A program made the translations under genes and the position numbers. 64,000 nt of DNA from Collariella sp. IMI 366227 (lineage: Eukaryota; Ascomycota; Sordariomycetes; Sordariales; Chaetomiaceae). Shown one piece after another: positions 1-12,368 of this stretch. Within the stretch, counting starts at the first letter, position 1; the number at the start of each line of letters is the position of its first letter. The stretch spans positions 310,001-374,000 of the forward strand of contig JAPEUS010000008.1 of NCBI GenBank assembly GCA_027946355.1, given 5' to 3'. A model generated the notes under the pieces. That model searched no databases and was not told where the DNA came from. It saw nothing but the letters and a program-made list of their open reading frames with translations.

Positions 1-742
1 GACCACAGAGCCATCCTGTCGAAGCTCCTCCAGATCTCCAAGCTCAACAACCACGAGATTGCGTGGGTTCTTAACGTCGACGAGCGCACCGTGCGGCGGC
101 GGAGGTATGAGTACGAAGCCACCGGCGAGCTCAAGAAGCACAAGGATGTCAGCAAAAATGCCGAAAAGCTGAAGCCGCATCATCTCGAGGTAGCCCTGCC
201 TGTTTTGTTTACCTCTGCTGCAGTCTCAGTTTGCTGACCGTGTTCTTCTCTGGTTGCAGAAGCTGGTGGAGTGGCACAAGGACCACCCCGATGCGCTCCT
301 GGACGACATGCAGCTGTTCCTGAAGACACAATGCGGTCTCGAAGTCAGCCTTCCGACTATCAGCCGGCAAGTGCAAGTGAGGAAAGCCTACGGCGGGACG
401 TTTCTGCGGACGGGCCGGTGCGCGAGGATACGATCGAGGAAGCAGAGAGAGGCAGAGGGTCGGTCCATCGCCCTCGAGCTTCAACAAAACCCGTCGGGCG
501 AGAGCAGCAGCAACCAGAGTGCGGACCAGACTGCCACGCCCGACTCGTTCCCCGGCCAGCAGCAGGAAGACGGTGCCAGCACAGGGATCCAGACAGGGGC
601 GCCCGGGATGTATCAGGATCAGCGGCAGCTGGCTCCGCTCGACCAGATTCTGGGGCCGCAACATCAACCATTGGGGGAAAATCAAGGGCAAATATACCAC
701 GACATGAACGGGCAGCATTATCAAAGCGAGGGACTCAACTAG
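1..742 (+). CDS. Helix-turn-helix protein, transposase-N-terminus-like (5' partial)
   Basis: The gene runs in from the left edge, so the start is missing. Exon 1 is open from base 1 to 189. A 70 bp GT-AG intron (190-259, ending ttgcag) keeps phase 0, and exon 2 runs to TAG at 740-742. The first 60 residues carry an HTH-like stretch (LNNHEIAWVLNVDERTVRRR). A second predicted helical unit follows (WHKDHPDALLDDMQLFLKTQ, then SLPTISRQ). This order of two helical DNA-binding units resembles the N-terminus of Tc1/mariner-type transposases and the host proteins derived from them. No DDE catalytic domain follows. The C-terminal 110 residues are Gln/Ser-rich and low in complexity. I infer a DNA-binding protein of unknown role, possibly domesticated. 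The family link rests on pattern only. Confidence 0.6.
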
Positions 743-2128
743 ACGGGCGAGATGGCGCTAGGCGTTTATCGGAGGATTGGGACACGGTGGATTTAATTTT
801 ATTTGGGTCGTGTGGCGAGTGTTACTAGAATTATACTGAACTAGAAATGTGTCTTGTATACGGTTTGCTAAACATGATAGAACTGCTCTTGCTTGTCTTC
901 AACCTGCCCTCGAGCCTCGCTCATGGCCTGTCATATGGCCCGTGCACCCAGGTAGCATTGGACCCGCCGTGGCTCGGTTTGTTCTAGTCAGCAGAAAGTT
1001 GAACGTCTCTCTTCATGGAAGCAAATTCTCCCGATTACAGAGCCTCAGACGGGCACTCTTAGTTGGGAAGTTTGCGTAACTATCGGATGCTGTTCCGACT
1101 TCCGAAGCAGACACGTCTTTCAACATCCCATGACGGCCTTAAACTCTCTTGCGCTGACGTTCCGCCCCTGCTTGCCATCTGCCCAGCATCGTGAGCGAAG
1201 GAACCAATGGGGAACTGGAGCCCGGGAGATGCGCAGGATGGGCAATCTGATTGGCTTCCAGACTCCGAACTGCCCTTGCTGTGGATGCCACGTTGGGTGA
1301 TGCCCCACAAACATCCATGTTGCTTGGCGATGGGCCCCGAACCTTCAACTTCACACAGTTCCGTCCTTCTCTGTTCTGTCCTCCACCAACCTGAGCAGGG
1401 AAAAAGGAAGAAATAAGACCAGAATTATGATTTGTTCACACAAAGTCAGATTCGCCACAAATATAAAGTTCAAAGTCAGCCTACCAAACTTTATAGCATC
1501 TCTAGACCTTATTTAGATTTTCTGTTCGAGAAAATCGGAAGCCAAGTCTGTCCCGCTTTTCAGGGCTTTCCTTGGCGAGCACGACCCTGGACTCGGGAGC
1601 TTTCTCTCTCTCACTCTCTCTTCTGTCTCCTGTTCCTCGGGTCACCACACACATTGAGCCAGACGATCTCGTTGAACCGATGCTATTTTGAGATTGGGGC
1701 ACTGCTGCTGCCATGAGCCTCATCTTAACCAGTCTTCCCGACCCAATGATGGCCGGAAGAAGGGTCTCATCTGACGCCCCGGGCCATCCTCTTGGGCGCT
1801 GAGGAAGCTCACAGCCCCTGTCGACGCTCCCCCCACACACCAATTCTGGCCAGCTCTGGCTGCTGGTGCTTCTTAGGCTTGGATGTTTCTGGACCGTGGG
1901 GGAGGCCTGCCGCTCTTGGCTCGGAACGAGGAATATGACCTTGAGAATGGAGCTCAGGGAAACATGAGACCTGACCTTTGCCTTCACCATCCTGAGACAA
2001 CTATTCTCTCACCTCATACCTCGCCCTTGGTTAGATCTGGGTCAGCCTCAGCACCAGCCCATCGCGTCTCTACCATGTTTGCCCTGTAGACCTCCTCCCC
2101 CACCCATTTCCTGCCCACGTCAGCCGCC
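743..2128. other. Intergenic, no supported gene
   Basis: This stretch lies between the HTH gene and the phosphate-transporter gene. Short open frames exist on both strands but none shows a recognisable domain or a coherent exon structure. The last few hundred bases are pyrimidine-rich and should hold the transporter promoter and 5' UTR. Confidence 0.5.
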
Positions 2129-4439
2129 ATGTATCCCAACCCCGAGAAGAAGAGGAACCGCGGTTATCTGGGGTACGACAGCTCCGCGCTCCCGCCACGC
2201 GATCGCCAGGCAGGTCACTTCCTGTTTGGACTCCTCCTTCCTGTGGCTGCCCGCGTCTGACGAGCAGGGCCAACAATAGGACCGCCAGCAGCTGCGGTAC
2301 GAGCTCGACCTCAATTCCTGGAACCTGAGAATTTGGGGCGTGGCTGCCTCTGGATTTCTTACAGATTCGTAAAATTCTCATGCCCCCTTGCTCTTTGAAT
2401 GTGTCTTGTTGACCGTGTCTGACCAGATACAACCTCTTTGCTACTAACGTCATTCTCTCGACCGTCTCTTTTGTCTACTTTCCTCATGACAGATGGTGCG
2501 GGCTCGTCATCAACCTCTTCACCCTTTTTGGGTATGACTCGCCCCCTATTGTTGCCGTTGCGCATGAACTCTTTCTTACCTCTCCTCTAGCTCTGTAACA
2601 GGCCAGCTTCTCTTTGGCTACCTCGCCGACAGGTATGGCAGAACCCGGCTCTACGGTATCGAGCTTGTTTTGGTCATCGTGTCTACCATCGGAGTGGCCA
2701 CCACCAGCAACGGCTATGGAGATATCTCATTTCTAGCACTCTTCACTTGGGTACGTACTCTGGCAATTGGCCTATATCTTTTTTTGCTAACTTTGGTCTT
2801 AGTGGAGGTTTGTCATGGGAGTGGGTGAGTAACCGCCACACCCCCTACGGACCCCAACCTAGCCCCGAACCACCACCACACAACCTCAGGAACAGCATCT
2901 ATGGATGAAACCACTGACATTCTCAGGAATCGGGGCCGAATACCCCTTATCTGCCGTCATTACCTCAGAATGGTCCAGCACCTCCTCCCGCGCTACCATG
3001 CTCTCCTCCGTCTTTCTCATGCAGCCCGTCGGGCAAGCCCTCGCCCAAATTGTTGGTGTCTGGGTCATCCTCGGCGAAAATGCCGCCCACGGCCTGCACG
3101 AAAAGCAGTGCGGCCTCAACTCCCTTCACGAAGAAGAATGCAAAAAGATCATCGACGGCACCTGGCGCATCGTCATCGGCTCCGGCGCCGTCCCCCGCCC
3201 TTCTCGCCATCATCTTTCGCTTCTTCCTCTACGACTGCGGCTTGTACACCCTCGAGGTCAAGAACAAGCCCGGGAACGCTTTCAGGGATACTCAACGCGT
3301 GTACGGCGCGCCGCCGACGGCCAACAGCGGCGGCATCTCCATGGCTCCGCACCAAAACGGGAATCTATACCCCATTGAGCCCGCGCCGCGGCAATTTTCA
3401 CTTGAGGACTTGCATACGTACTTCATCAAGGACAAGAACTGGTACTACCTCCTCGGGACGGGCATGACATGGTTCTTCCTCGACGTATCCTTCTACGGCT
3501 TCAGCCTCGATAACCGCGGCACGCTGGCCGACCTGTGGGCGACGACGGACCGCGTACCGCTCACCCCGGACCTCCGGTGCTGGGAATCGACGCTGCCCGG
3601 CGGGACATCGCTTGTGCCGGGCTGGGCGACCGGGGGGATGCCGACCTGGCAGACTGATGTGACGCAGCCGTGCAATACGATTTATGAGACGCTGATTGAG
3701 CAGACAAAGCAGTATCTGCTGACGGTGTCGGTGGCGTCGATTGCGGGAGTGTGTGTTTTATCTTCTTTGTGAACCGGATCCCGCGGAGGCAGTTTTTGAC
3801 GACGTCGTTTTTGGTGTTGATGGTGTTGTTTCTGGTAACGGGGGGGGTTTATTATGGGGTGGCTCATGGGGACGGGGCGCCGGCGACGGTGGTGGTGGTG
3901 GCGGTGTCATTTCATGTTTAACTTTGGTATGTCCATCCCCATTAATGGTCTTCGCCTTTAGGTCATTAGTCATCCCCTCCTCTCTCACCTCAACTCCATC
4001 ACATTCCCTTTCCTGATATTTTCCTACCAAATCTTCTTCTCCCCTTCTCCCTTTCACCCCCAACCCCTTAACCCCGCCACCAAACAACAACCAACTAACG
4101 AGTAAAAAGGAGCCAACACCTAACCTTCCTCCTCCCGCCGAGCTTTTCCCAACCTGCTACCGCTCAACCTGCCACGGTCTCTCCGCCGCAGCAGGCAAGC
4201 TCGGCTCCATCGTCGCCGTGGTAGTCGTCTACGGCATCAACACCGGCTATTCCTCCACTGTCAGACAAGGACTCATCTTCCTGTTGTTTGCAACGTTCAT
4301 GGCGCTTGGGGCAGTGTTTGCTTGGGGGTATTTACCTGATGTTCAAAGGAGGGTTGGGTGGTTGGGAATCGGGATGATGGGTGGGGACTGTTTGTTTTGT
4401 GTTATTCTGGGTTCTTCGGCGAGTTCTTTAGGTATGTAG
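2129..4439 (+). CDS. PHO84-type MFS phosphate transporter, reading frame interrupted
   Basis: The product is a 12-TM major facilitator protein of the phosphate:H+ symporter subfamily, expected in the plasma membrane. ATG at 2129 opens MYPNPEKKRN. Introns: 2210-2279 (apparent GC donor, gcaggt), about 2358-2430, then near 2534-2590, 2752-2803 and 2825-2926. Visible signatures are SYNLFATNVIL in TM1, the MFS loop motif GYLADRYGRTRLYG, the Pho84-like GAEYPLSAVITSEW, and late NFGANTLTF plus ELFPTCYRSTCHG. A further intron lies near 3928-4109. The frame is broken about five times: one extra C in the run 3192-3196, a lost base near 3745-3747, a shift near 3905-3910, and lost bases near 4119-4121 and 4133-4136. 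Each shift moves directly into the next conserved segment, so the family call is firm. Whether the gene is functional is open: the breaks may be sequence errors or pseudogenisation. The exact stop is uncertain. Confidence 0.8.
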
Positions 4440-5592
4440 ATGCCTGTTGGTAATGGATGTTGTGTAAATAGCTTGTTATTGGGGACGTTCGTCGGGAAGT
4501 TACATTGAGGGGGATGAAAGTCATGCCTTGCAAGCCAACGTACCATTTGTTTCTCGCGCAAAGGGTATTGAAACCTCAATGCTTTCACGTCACGTCGACC
4601 AACTTTGAAATTTACCCATGACTGGCCCGAGTAGGAAATCTATCTGAAAAAGTAAAAACCTTAAAACAAAAAGCTCACCTTTCACCCCGCGTTGGGGATG
4701 GTCGGCTACAAAAACCCCGCGGGTTTTTGCTGCGAAAGATTGTACCCCGGCGGGGGGTGCCCGGGTCGGGAGTGGTCCCCCACGAGACTGCTGCGCCATA
4801 TCGGAGGCAGGCGTGCGCTTTTCTGGGGGGTTGCTGAGGAGTCGATCATTCAGATACATATCCCACGGTTGAGCACCTTCCCGGATGGTTTTCAGCCGGT
4901 GGATTTCCATCCGATGTCCTGGTTCCATTGTGGCTGTCTGGCTTCTCGGGTCCTGAAAGGAGGGTGTGCAAATGAGTTGTTTGTCGACTCAGGTGAGTTG
5001 GCTTGCAAGGCACGACTAGCTACACATATTTTCTTACAGGTTCCAAACAACCGACCTTGTCAAAGACTGTGTAGACTATGGGTTAACCTGCCGAGTAGGT
5101 AATTAGCTCCTGGTTGTGCTATCCATGTCACATGGAGCTAGTCATTTCCTTCTGCCTCATGATCATAGGGTTCATGATTGTGGATTGGAGTGGGGTTTCG
5201 TGTCTGCCCTGTTCCCAACGCCCTGTTGAATGTACAGACATAATATATTGCCATAGCAAGTTAATTCCTTCCCAAACTCGCAGAAATGGCCCAACAATAG
5301 AGACAGTCCTGTGCTTATAGTTCCCACGCCTTCCTTTCACCATCCCCCTCCCCAAAAAAGCACACATCTCCAAACGCCGCCGCCTGTACGCCCTTAACCA
5401 TCCTCAACGAACAAATACTCGCAACACGATATTTTTCCTGAAACCAAACCCAAACCCAAAAACAAATCAAATACCAAAACTATTCACCCCATTTATAACC
5501 CCTTCACCTCCCTACGTCCCAGTCTCCCACCCTATATCCATCCCTCCATCCCCCCATCATAATGCTCCTCAACACTCCCTCCGCAACAGGCG
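4440..5592. other. Intergenic between convergent genes
   Basis: This is the 3' region shared by the transporter gene and the Zn2Cys6 gene, which point toward each other. I see only short, unconvincing open frames. It includes C- and A-rich low-complexity sequence around 5380-5560. Confidence 0.5.
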
Positions 5593-8582
5593 TCATGCCC
5601 TGCTGCCCGGCAATCTCCGACCATCCCCGGGCGTATCCCCACCACCACCTCCTCCACCGCCACCTGCCACCCCTGAAGCGCCCGCTGCACCACCAGACAT
5701 CTCAAACCTCTGATGATGATCAGACCCCATCAACCCCGCCGTCGACACCCCGGCAGCACCCAACGCAGCGAACGACGACGGATCGGCGAAGAACGCGGCG
5801 TGTTGTTGTTGTTGTTGTTGCTGCTGGTCGACGTCGCTTATGTGGTGCCCGACATGGCGGGGCTGGTTTCGAAGGAGTTGCGGCCCGAGGTCGCACTGAT
5901 GTGGCCGCCGCTCGTGGTGGTAGTGCTCGTTGAGGCTGGAGCGTTGCTGGTGGTCGGAGGCGGTGCTGGAGTTGGGGGTGGGCTGGTCAGGGAGGTGCCT
6001 GAGAGGTCGTTGGTGCTGCTGCTGTCCATGTCGGGAGGTGGGGGTAGGTGGAGAAAGAGGGTGGGGGATGAGGACGTGCGTGATAGGTAGGGGCCGGCGT
6101 GGCTGCGCTCGCGGGTTGAGGTTCGCGGGCTGGTCGCCGGGGAGAAGCCACGGGCGATGGGGTGGGCGGCTTCGACGTCGATTAGTTCGGGGCCATCGGC
6201 GGGATTGCCGTTGTCGTCGGGGACTTTCATGAAGTGGCATTGGTTGTTGTAGGACATCATGCCGCCGTGCTTCTTTGGTGGTTGAGCCATCTGTTCAGGG
6301 CCTGGGAATGCTCCGAAAGCCGGGGTGCATGGAGAGCTCGTCTACTTCCGTCAGGAGGCTGAGCTGGGAGAGGGATTGCTAAGGGGGAGGACACTCACGC
6401 CATCGGTGCTGCGAGGGAAGGCAGCCCTGAGCTTGGGGATGCGAGCGCCCAGTGCTTCAAGGTCCACGTCCAGTTGGACCAGGAAAGATTCAGTGAGCGG
6501 GTTCCGCCGCTTGAGGGCATTCATAGCGGACAGAAGGAACCGGAGGGAATCAGCAGTCTGGCTGTCCTCTGGTCGGCTCTTCAGGTACTGCACGAATACC
6601 CGGGCAGACACGTAGAGGCAGAAAGAGATAAAAGGGTTCATCTACACGACCGAGTTAGCGTCACTCCTGAAAAGTATCGCCAGATTACATACCGCAGACA
6701 GATCGAGATGCGAAACCATGCGCATAATGCTCGCAATCTCGTTCGCAGCTGTGATACACCGCACCTTGCTTTCTGAGCTCACTGAGGCTGGTAGCCTATT
6801 TTTGTCCGCCTTGAAAATGGCCGCTTGATGCAAGCAGATGGTCGAGGTGTGAATACACATATTCGTGAACACAACATTGGGGTTCCCTAATCCGCATGGC
6901 AGCTTAAGCTGGGATGGCAGGCAGAGGGATGTGTTGAGCAGGATGTTATCCATCTGGCGATGGCGCTTCCAGAACTCTCCATTGAGGTCGTGGTCCCGGT
7001 TGTCGGCATCGGGACGGTGAAGGTGGACAAGGTTTCGCCCGAAAAGGCAGGCCATGAGGACTACGCCGCCAAAAGGAGACAACTTCCCCGCGCCCGTAGG
7101 GCCCATAGCATCCTGAAGCGAGGGCGTCTGTTCCGGGCGGCTCAGTTCAAAGGCCTCATCGGGTGCTGGAAGGTTCGTGTGGATATCCTTCTCGTCGACG
7201 GTCATGGGCCACCCGGTGCCAATGCTGGCAAATCGGTCGAGACAGAACGCCATCCAGAATGTCCGCCTCCTCTCTTCCCTCTCGGTCCAGTCGCGAGGCG
7301 GTGGCAAACACTGCTTTACGTCCAACCCAGCTCCGTCAAGGCGGTGGAGACCGATCCTGTGTGAAGTATTAGCATCTTAACCCACCCAAGCACTGGTTGA
7401 ACCTACATCTGAGATAACCGAACCCCCGAGCCTGCACTCATCCATGCTCTGGGGAAGTGCATCCACTTGAACTCGTAGGAGGCGAGCAGAACGTGCGTCT
7501 GGGCATGCGCAACCGAGATCATGTGCTCGCCATACCCCTTGATGTAATCTGACTCCAGGTACTTCCTTGCCCTTGTGTAGAATAGGTCCTTCAGTGTATG
7601 AAACCTTTCTGTGACGGAGCAAGCTAGCGTCCACATGGCGTAGCGAAGGCAAACGGGTGGTCGTTGGGCTGGCGCGCTATCAAACCGTCAAAACGTGGAC
7701 ACGCAAGGGCAGAGAAGAGACATACAGGCTCATGGCTGCTAAGTAGCGGTACTTGTGAATCATGGGTATAGAGGGATGGATCTTTTCGAAGTATGTTTGG
7801 TGCCTGCGGCAAGGTGGATGGTCAGTCTTGATTCCTTCTTCAACCTCCAGTCATTTGTTTCACTTACAACTCATCAATCGTTTCTTGAGCGGGCAATGGC
7901 TCCTCCAGACCCAGTCCAATCATCTCCCAAGTGAAGTTGTTATCAACGCTGCCCATCCCCATGCCCATGTTGCTATTGAAATTGAAGTCCTCGAGCGGTG
8001 GATTATTCGGCGACTCGCCATTAAAATGCCAACGATCCATGTCGCGGCCGGGAGCAATTCCAATGGAAGGATTCGTGATATTGAAGTCTGCCGTGGCAGC
8101 GGCGCGCTGATTCATAGGTGGCTTCGCGGCTCTGTCGAGAGATACGGGTATCCCTTTGGTCGCGTCCGGACTTGTTGACGAGATTTCTTGGGTCTTCAGC
8201 AGCGTCTCGACTTGCTCTGTGAACGCCAGTTAGCGGATCATGCTCCGAACATGCCGACCCCAGCCGTATCGCAACTGGATCACGCACTCAGTCGCTCCTC
8301 CAGCGCCTTCACATAGCCCCTCTTGGGCCCGCTCTTCCTCCTGACTTCATCGTAGGCGCATGTGTGGCCGAGTCGTGAACAGGTGCTGCAGCTGGGTTTG
8401 ATGCCATCGCACTTCAGTTTCCGCTTCCGGCATATCATGCAAGCCAGGCGCTTTGGCTTGGGCACGCTCGAGTTGCCTGTCGCGGGGACTTCGATCGTGA
8501 TGGTGTCTCCGTCCATGTGCCTGTCGGCGTTCGGATCGGAAACCATTATGGTGTCGGGCGGCGTGTCTGAGGATGTCGACAT
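5593..8582 (-). CDS. Zn2Cys6 transcription factor with fungal-specific middle domain
   Basis: The likely start is the ATG at 8582 (MSTSSDTPPDT). A zinc cluster follows within 60 residues: CMICRKRKLKCDG then CSTCSRLGHTCAYD, with six correctly spaced cysteines. A linker (SGPKRGYVKALEERL) leads into a coiled region. The middle homology domain is spread over several exons joined by GT-AG introns and contains HQTYFEKIHPSIPMIHKYRY, IGLHRLDG and REERRRTFWMAFCLDRF. This domain order is standard for fungal regulators binding CGG half-sites, and the target pathway is not evident. The C-terminal tail is Ser/Thr/Pro-rich with a polyglutamine run coded at about 5801-5825 and a glycine run. Two probable one-base losses break the tail, near 6298-6300 and 5848-5850. 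Downstream of each, non-random protein continues in the shifted frame. The true stop is therefore uncertain. Confidence 0.82.
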
Positions 8583-10406
8583 GGCGGCTGTGCCCCCTGT
8601 GGCGGCTGGGGCAGAAGATACCAGAGGTCTTTCTTTGTGCTCGGAGATAGGGCGCAGACAAGCAGCTGGGGTTGTGCCGCGTCCCGCGCTGTCGTCGCTT
8701 CTCGTCTTCAATGAGCGAGGCGGGGTATCGAAACAGGACCGGGGGGCGTGGCGTTCAGTTGGGCGTCCTTGAACGGGCAGATGGGAGAGTCGAGCTACAA
8801 TCGAGGAAAACTGAGGCGAATGATGGGTGATTATTGGCCCCTGTCGGAATTTGAAGTCGACGGTTAGCAGCTGGTTCAAAGGATCGCAAGCCAAGGAGCG
8901 CCAATGGTCCGTATCGATATCGACCCCGCGTCTCTCCTTCGCTGATCCTCCACAAGAGGCGAGGTTGTCACACAGATTGAGTCAAGGCGGTGGCTGCCGC
9001 TGGCTGGACAGGGCAGAGTGGTTTGAGACAAACAGTGTGCAGCTTGATCGTGGGGGAGCATGAACCGTATGTATGGTATGGCGCTGCCCTACGAGGCTTC
9101 AGCTCAGAGCTGGGGGGATCGATTGGACGTCTCCTGACTTTGACGCTTAACAAATTGAGCGGTCCAGCGTGTCCCACTGTCCTGGTTCCCAGCAAGCGAA
9201 GGCTAGCGCCGTTAGACAGGGTTCCGTCTCCGAAACAGATGCTTCATCTCAAGCCCCACAGCGATGCCCCTGTCTTCCAAGGGATCATATCCCCAAGGAG
9301 CCGGTTGATCTTCGACGATTCAAAGGCCGTGATCTCATCGACGTTGTCTGCGGGCTCGATATCTTGGTCTCGAGTTGTGACGCTTCTACCAACGTGATGG
9401 ACAGCCGGAGCGGGGCTCTGTCTTGCTCAATGGCCATGGACCTGTGTAATGTTGCGCCCGGAGACGGTGTTCTGGAGCCCCTAACCCTCTTCTTCCATTG
9501 AGGTGCTCTCTGCAGGCTGCGAGGGGACGCGTGCTTCGGCCAGGGTTGCAGTGATGCGGGACGCAGCGTGCCTGGTCCTATCTGGGATGGATGCCCAGCC
9601 ACAAACGGAGAGCAAAAGCTGCATTATTAATAGCACAGCCCACCAAGGTTCCACCATCTTCCACATGCCTTGGGAGTTGGACGATCGCTGGGGAAACTGG
9701 GGAGGGTCTAAAATGTTGTGCTGAAGAGGACAACACCAGCGAGCTGTAAGCCTGGATGTGCGCTTAATCGAAAACGGGAGAACAGGAGGAGAGAAGAACT
9801 TTAAATGATGAACACATTGGAAACTGTTGGCTTGAGTACAGGTGCTTCTGATGCGTCTGTGGACACGCAGATCTCCCTGACTGCGTATGCTCCTTCACCC
9901 CGAGCCCGTCCCACAAAAGGGGGCATCAACAAACCTTTTCGCTTTCCAACCTCGTCGCATTTTGATGTTCTTCTTTCCCATGCTCCTCTTCACAACCGGA
10001 AGATACTTCTGTGGTTTGCTGTCTCCTTTGGGGCTGCGTAACTGCCTCCCCTAGTGACAATCTTGTCGCTCGTCCCTGAGATGATGCTGGTCGGACGGAA
10101 GTTCCCCCCGTGCTGATACGTACTGCCCGCTGGTGCAAGTGGCCGAGTTCTGGGCGAGCAGTTCTGAATTTGCAAGCGCTGCCTTCAATTTGAAAGGAAC
10201 CAAAATTCACTAGACGGTTGGCGACGAGACTGCTCCGTCCTGAACCTCAAACCCCGCAGCGCCGTCGTTTAGCCCCAGGCCTGTTGTCAGGGGTTGCTGA
10301 CTGACTTGACTGCTCGTTGGGCAAGATGCCTCGGTCGATGTCTGCGAGAAGGACGGTTGTCTGTCTCATTGGTCGTTGCTAAGTATCGGCAACGCGGGCC
10401 GAAAGC
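8583..10406. other. Intergenic with no firmly supported gene
   Basis: This holds the upstream region of the Zn2Cys6 gene and the 3' flank of THO3. On the minus strand at 9666-9481 a 61-residue frame starts with a hydrophobic, signal-like N-terminus (EPWWAVLLIMQLLLSVCGWA). Protein-like fragments follow in other frames down to about 9200. It could be a small secreted-protein gene with frame breaks, but I cannot build a model. Confidence 0.35.
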
Positions 10407-11786
10407 TCACTTCCGGTCCGCGTCGATGCCAACGATGCGCAGCACCCCGAGATCGCTGTAAGCGAGGCAATACCTCGTGGGGGCCCAAGCGACTGCTTCG
10501 CAGGGCCCGACCGTCTTGAAGGTGTGGACATGATCCCCGGTTTCAGTATGAGTGACTTCGAGACCGGAACCTATGAGGAAGAGGTTAAGCAATCTGTGCC
10601 TGTTTTAAGTGACATGGAGGGGACACCTTACCTTCTTCGCACCCACCGACTACGTAGCTGCCATCAAATGTAAAGCCTAAAATTATATTAGCATTATGCC
10701 CTGCCTCTCCCGCGCCCGCACCGGATGGCATCTCACTTATGCTTTTTACAGGGCCAACCATGCGGGAGACGGTCCGCTGGCAGATCCAATCCTTGGTGTC
10801 GAAGAGGGCGATAATGGAATCCGCGCCGCCAGTCGCGAGATACCTTCCAGTGGGCGAGAGCTCGACGGTCAGACATGGGGCGGTATGCCCCTTGAGCATA
10901 AATTCTGTCGACTCTCCGGGTTTGACGGCATGGTTGACATGCAAGACAGGCTCAAGCTTGGGATACGACAGGATTCGGATCCTGCCATCATTTGTGGGAA
11001 GAAAAACCTTGTCCCCGCTCCAGCAGAAGGCCATCTGGTTTGTCTCGCCTGACAGCTGGTGTGACGAGACTACAGCGGACTTCTCTGGGGATATTTGGAA
11101 CAACTCACCACGCTAAAATGACATTCAAGTTAGCAGACACTCCAAACCGTAAGCAAAGGTTGATAGAACATACCCTATTCCCAACAAGCAGCGAGGAGCC
11201 ATCGGGGGCCCAGGCAAGGGTGTTAGCACTTCCCAGGCCAGGCAAGGGTGTTAGCACTTCCCAGGCCTTTGACCTCGCTGACGCAGGCCTTTGTCCTTAC
11301 GTCCCAGATCTTGAGAACGCCATCGCTGCTGACACTGCACAGCTCTGCATCTTTGACTGGGTTGAAGGCGACTTTCTCAATGCCAGCTGTGTGGCCCTTG
11401 AGGTCAGTCGAGAAACGAACATTGGGTTTCTCCGGGTTCCCTAAAGAGCATGTTAGTAAGCCTGCCTCTGCCGAGCTGGCAGGAGAAGGGACTCACAAAC
11501 ACGAAGCGTCTTGTCTGAGGAACCAGTGGCAACCAGGGTCCCGAGCGGGTTCCAGGCAATGGAACTCAAGCTGAGGCGAAAACTGGTGAGAAAACACATT
11601 CACTACTGCTTCTTATTCCCATGCGGGTCACAGCCTGCCACCGTCCACATCCACATACCTGTGGTGAGACCCTGCTCCGCCCCTCGTTGTCGATTCGTTG
11701 TAGGGCTGGCTCTTGAGAGGCGCAAAGTAGGCCGAGAATCTTTCCTTCTGAATCCGGCCGTACCTGGGCCGAATAGTGGGAGCCAT
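10407..11786 (-). CDS. THO3: THO complex subunit THO3/TEX1 (WD40 protein), frame broken by a tandem duplication
   Basis: This is a seven-bladed WD40 protein homologous to THOC3/Tex1, a subunit of the nuclear THO/TREX complex that couples transcription to mRNP assembly and export. The start is the ATG at 11786 (MAPTIRPRYGRIQKERFSAY) and the stop is TGA at 10407-10409 after VLRIVGIDADRK. At least five GT-AG introns are readable. WD-repeat landmarks in order are SLSSIAWNPLGTLVATGSSD, LKGHTAGIEKVAFNP, DGVLKIWDVRT, LSPTGRYLATGGADSIIALF and WAPTRYCLAYSDLG. DTKDWICQRT and MVGPVKSIS are typical of this orthologue group. In exon 3 an exact 28 bp direct duplication (11212-11239 and 11240-11267) shifts the frame and brings TAA a few codons later. 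A single copy reads straight through into APDGSSLLVGN. The gene is divergent from RIC1. Confidence 0.88.
11212..11267. repeat. Exact 28 bp tandem duplication inside THO3
   Basis: Bases 11212-11239 and 11240-11267 are identical. The unit is flanked by short microhomology: the unit ends in aggcc and the next bases begin with a T-run, while the sequence before it reads ggcccaggc. The length is not a multiple of three, so it breaks the THO3 frame. Confidence 0.95.
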
Positions 11787-12368
11787 AGTGTAATGATGAA
11801 AGAAATGAAAAGAAAAAAAAATGTTCAAGTGTGAGGAAGGAGGGACGGATGACAAGAGGACAGGCTGCCTTGCCGGACTGGCACCTTCCAGTGGAAATGA
11901 AAATGAAATCCTGGTGATGAAATGTAAGTACAAAGAACTGTGAAAACGAGAAACAGCAATGCGATCTGTACCGGATGTAATTTGATATACCAAAGACCCA
12001 AGACAACAACAAGGTAGGTGAGATCCTGAATTGATTGATGCCGAGTCTCGAGCTACGATGAGCTGGAGAGAGGGTTGTTCCAGTGCTCGACCACTGCTGG
12101 ACAAAGCAATTAGTGGGTCATGCCGCCGCGGCACACTCCACAGACACGACATCCCCAAGTCCAACCCAACACCCAACCAACATTCCCAACCCGCTACACA
12201 TGTCACATCATCACAGTTAGGGGCCAACGCGGATCCCCAGCCAGCATCTGCTAGAGCGCGACACCGCGACATGAATTGACCTCGGACTAATTTTCCCACC
12301 CCACAAACCTGAGCTTGCTGCTGAAGCGCACATGAAGCCGCCGTGAAGGGACCGGCCTTAAAGGAGCC
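11787..12368. promoter_or_regulatory. Divergent promoter region of THO3 and RIC1
   Basis: The two start codons face apart with 582 bp between them. This must hold both promoters and 5' UTRs. I see no single motif that I can assign with confidence. Confidence 0.5.

Noticed and set aside
254..828. Overlapping Arg- and Pro-rich open frames on both strands of the first gene
   Set aside because: They are shadows of the spliced HTH frame in GC-rich DNA and have no domain content.
3741..4016. Gly-rich frame after the PHO84-like stop as a separate gene
   Set aside because: The other frame continues the transporter (FFVNRIPRRQF and later NFGANTLTF), so this frame is a shadow.
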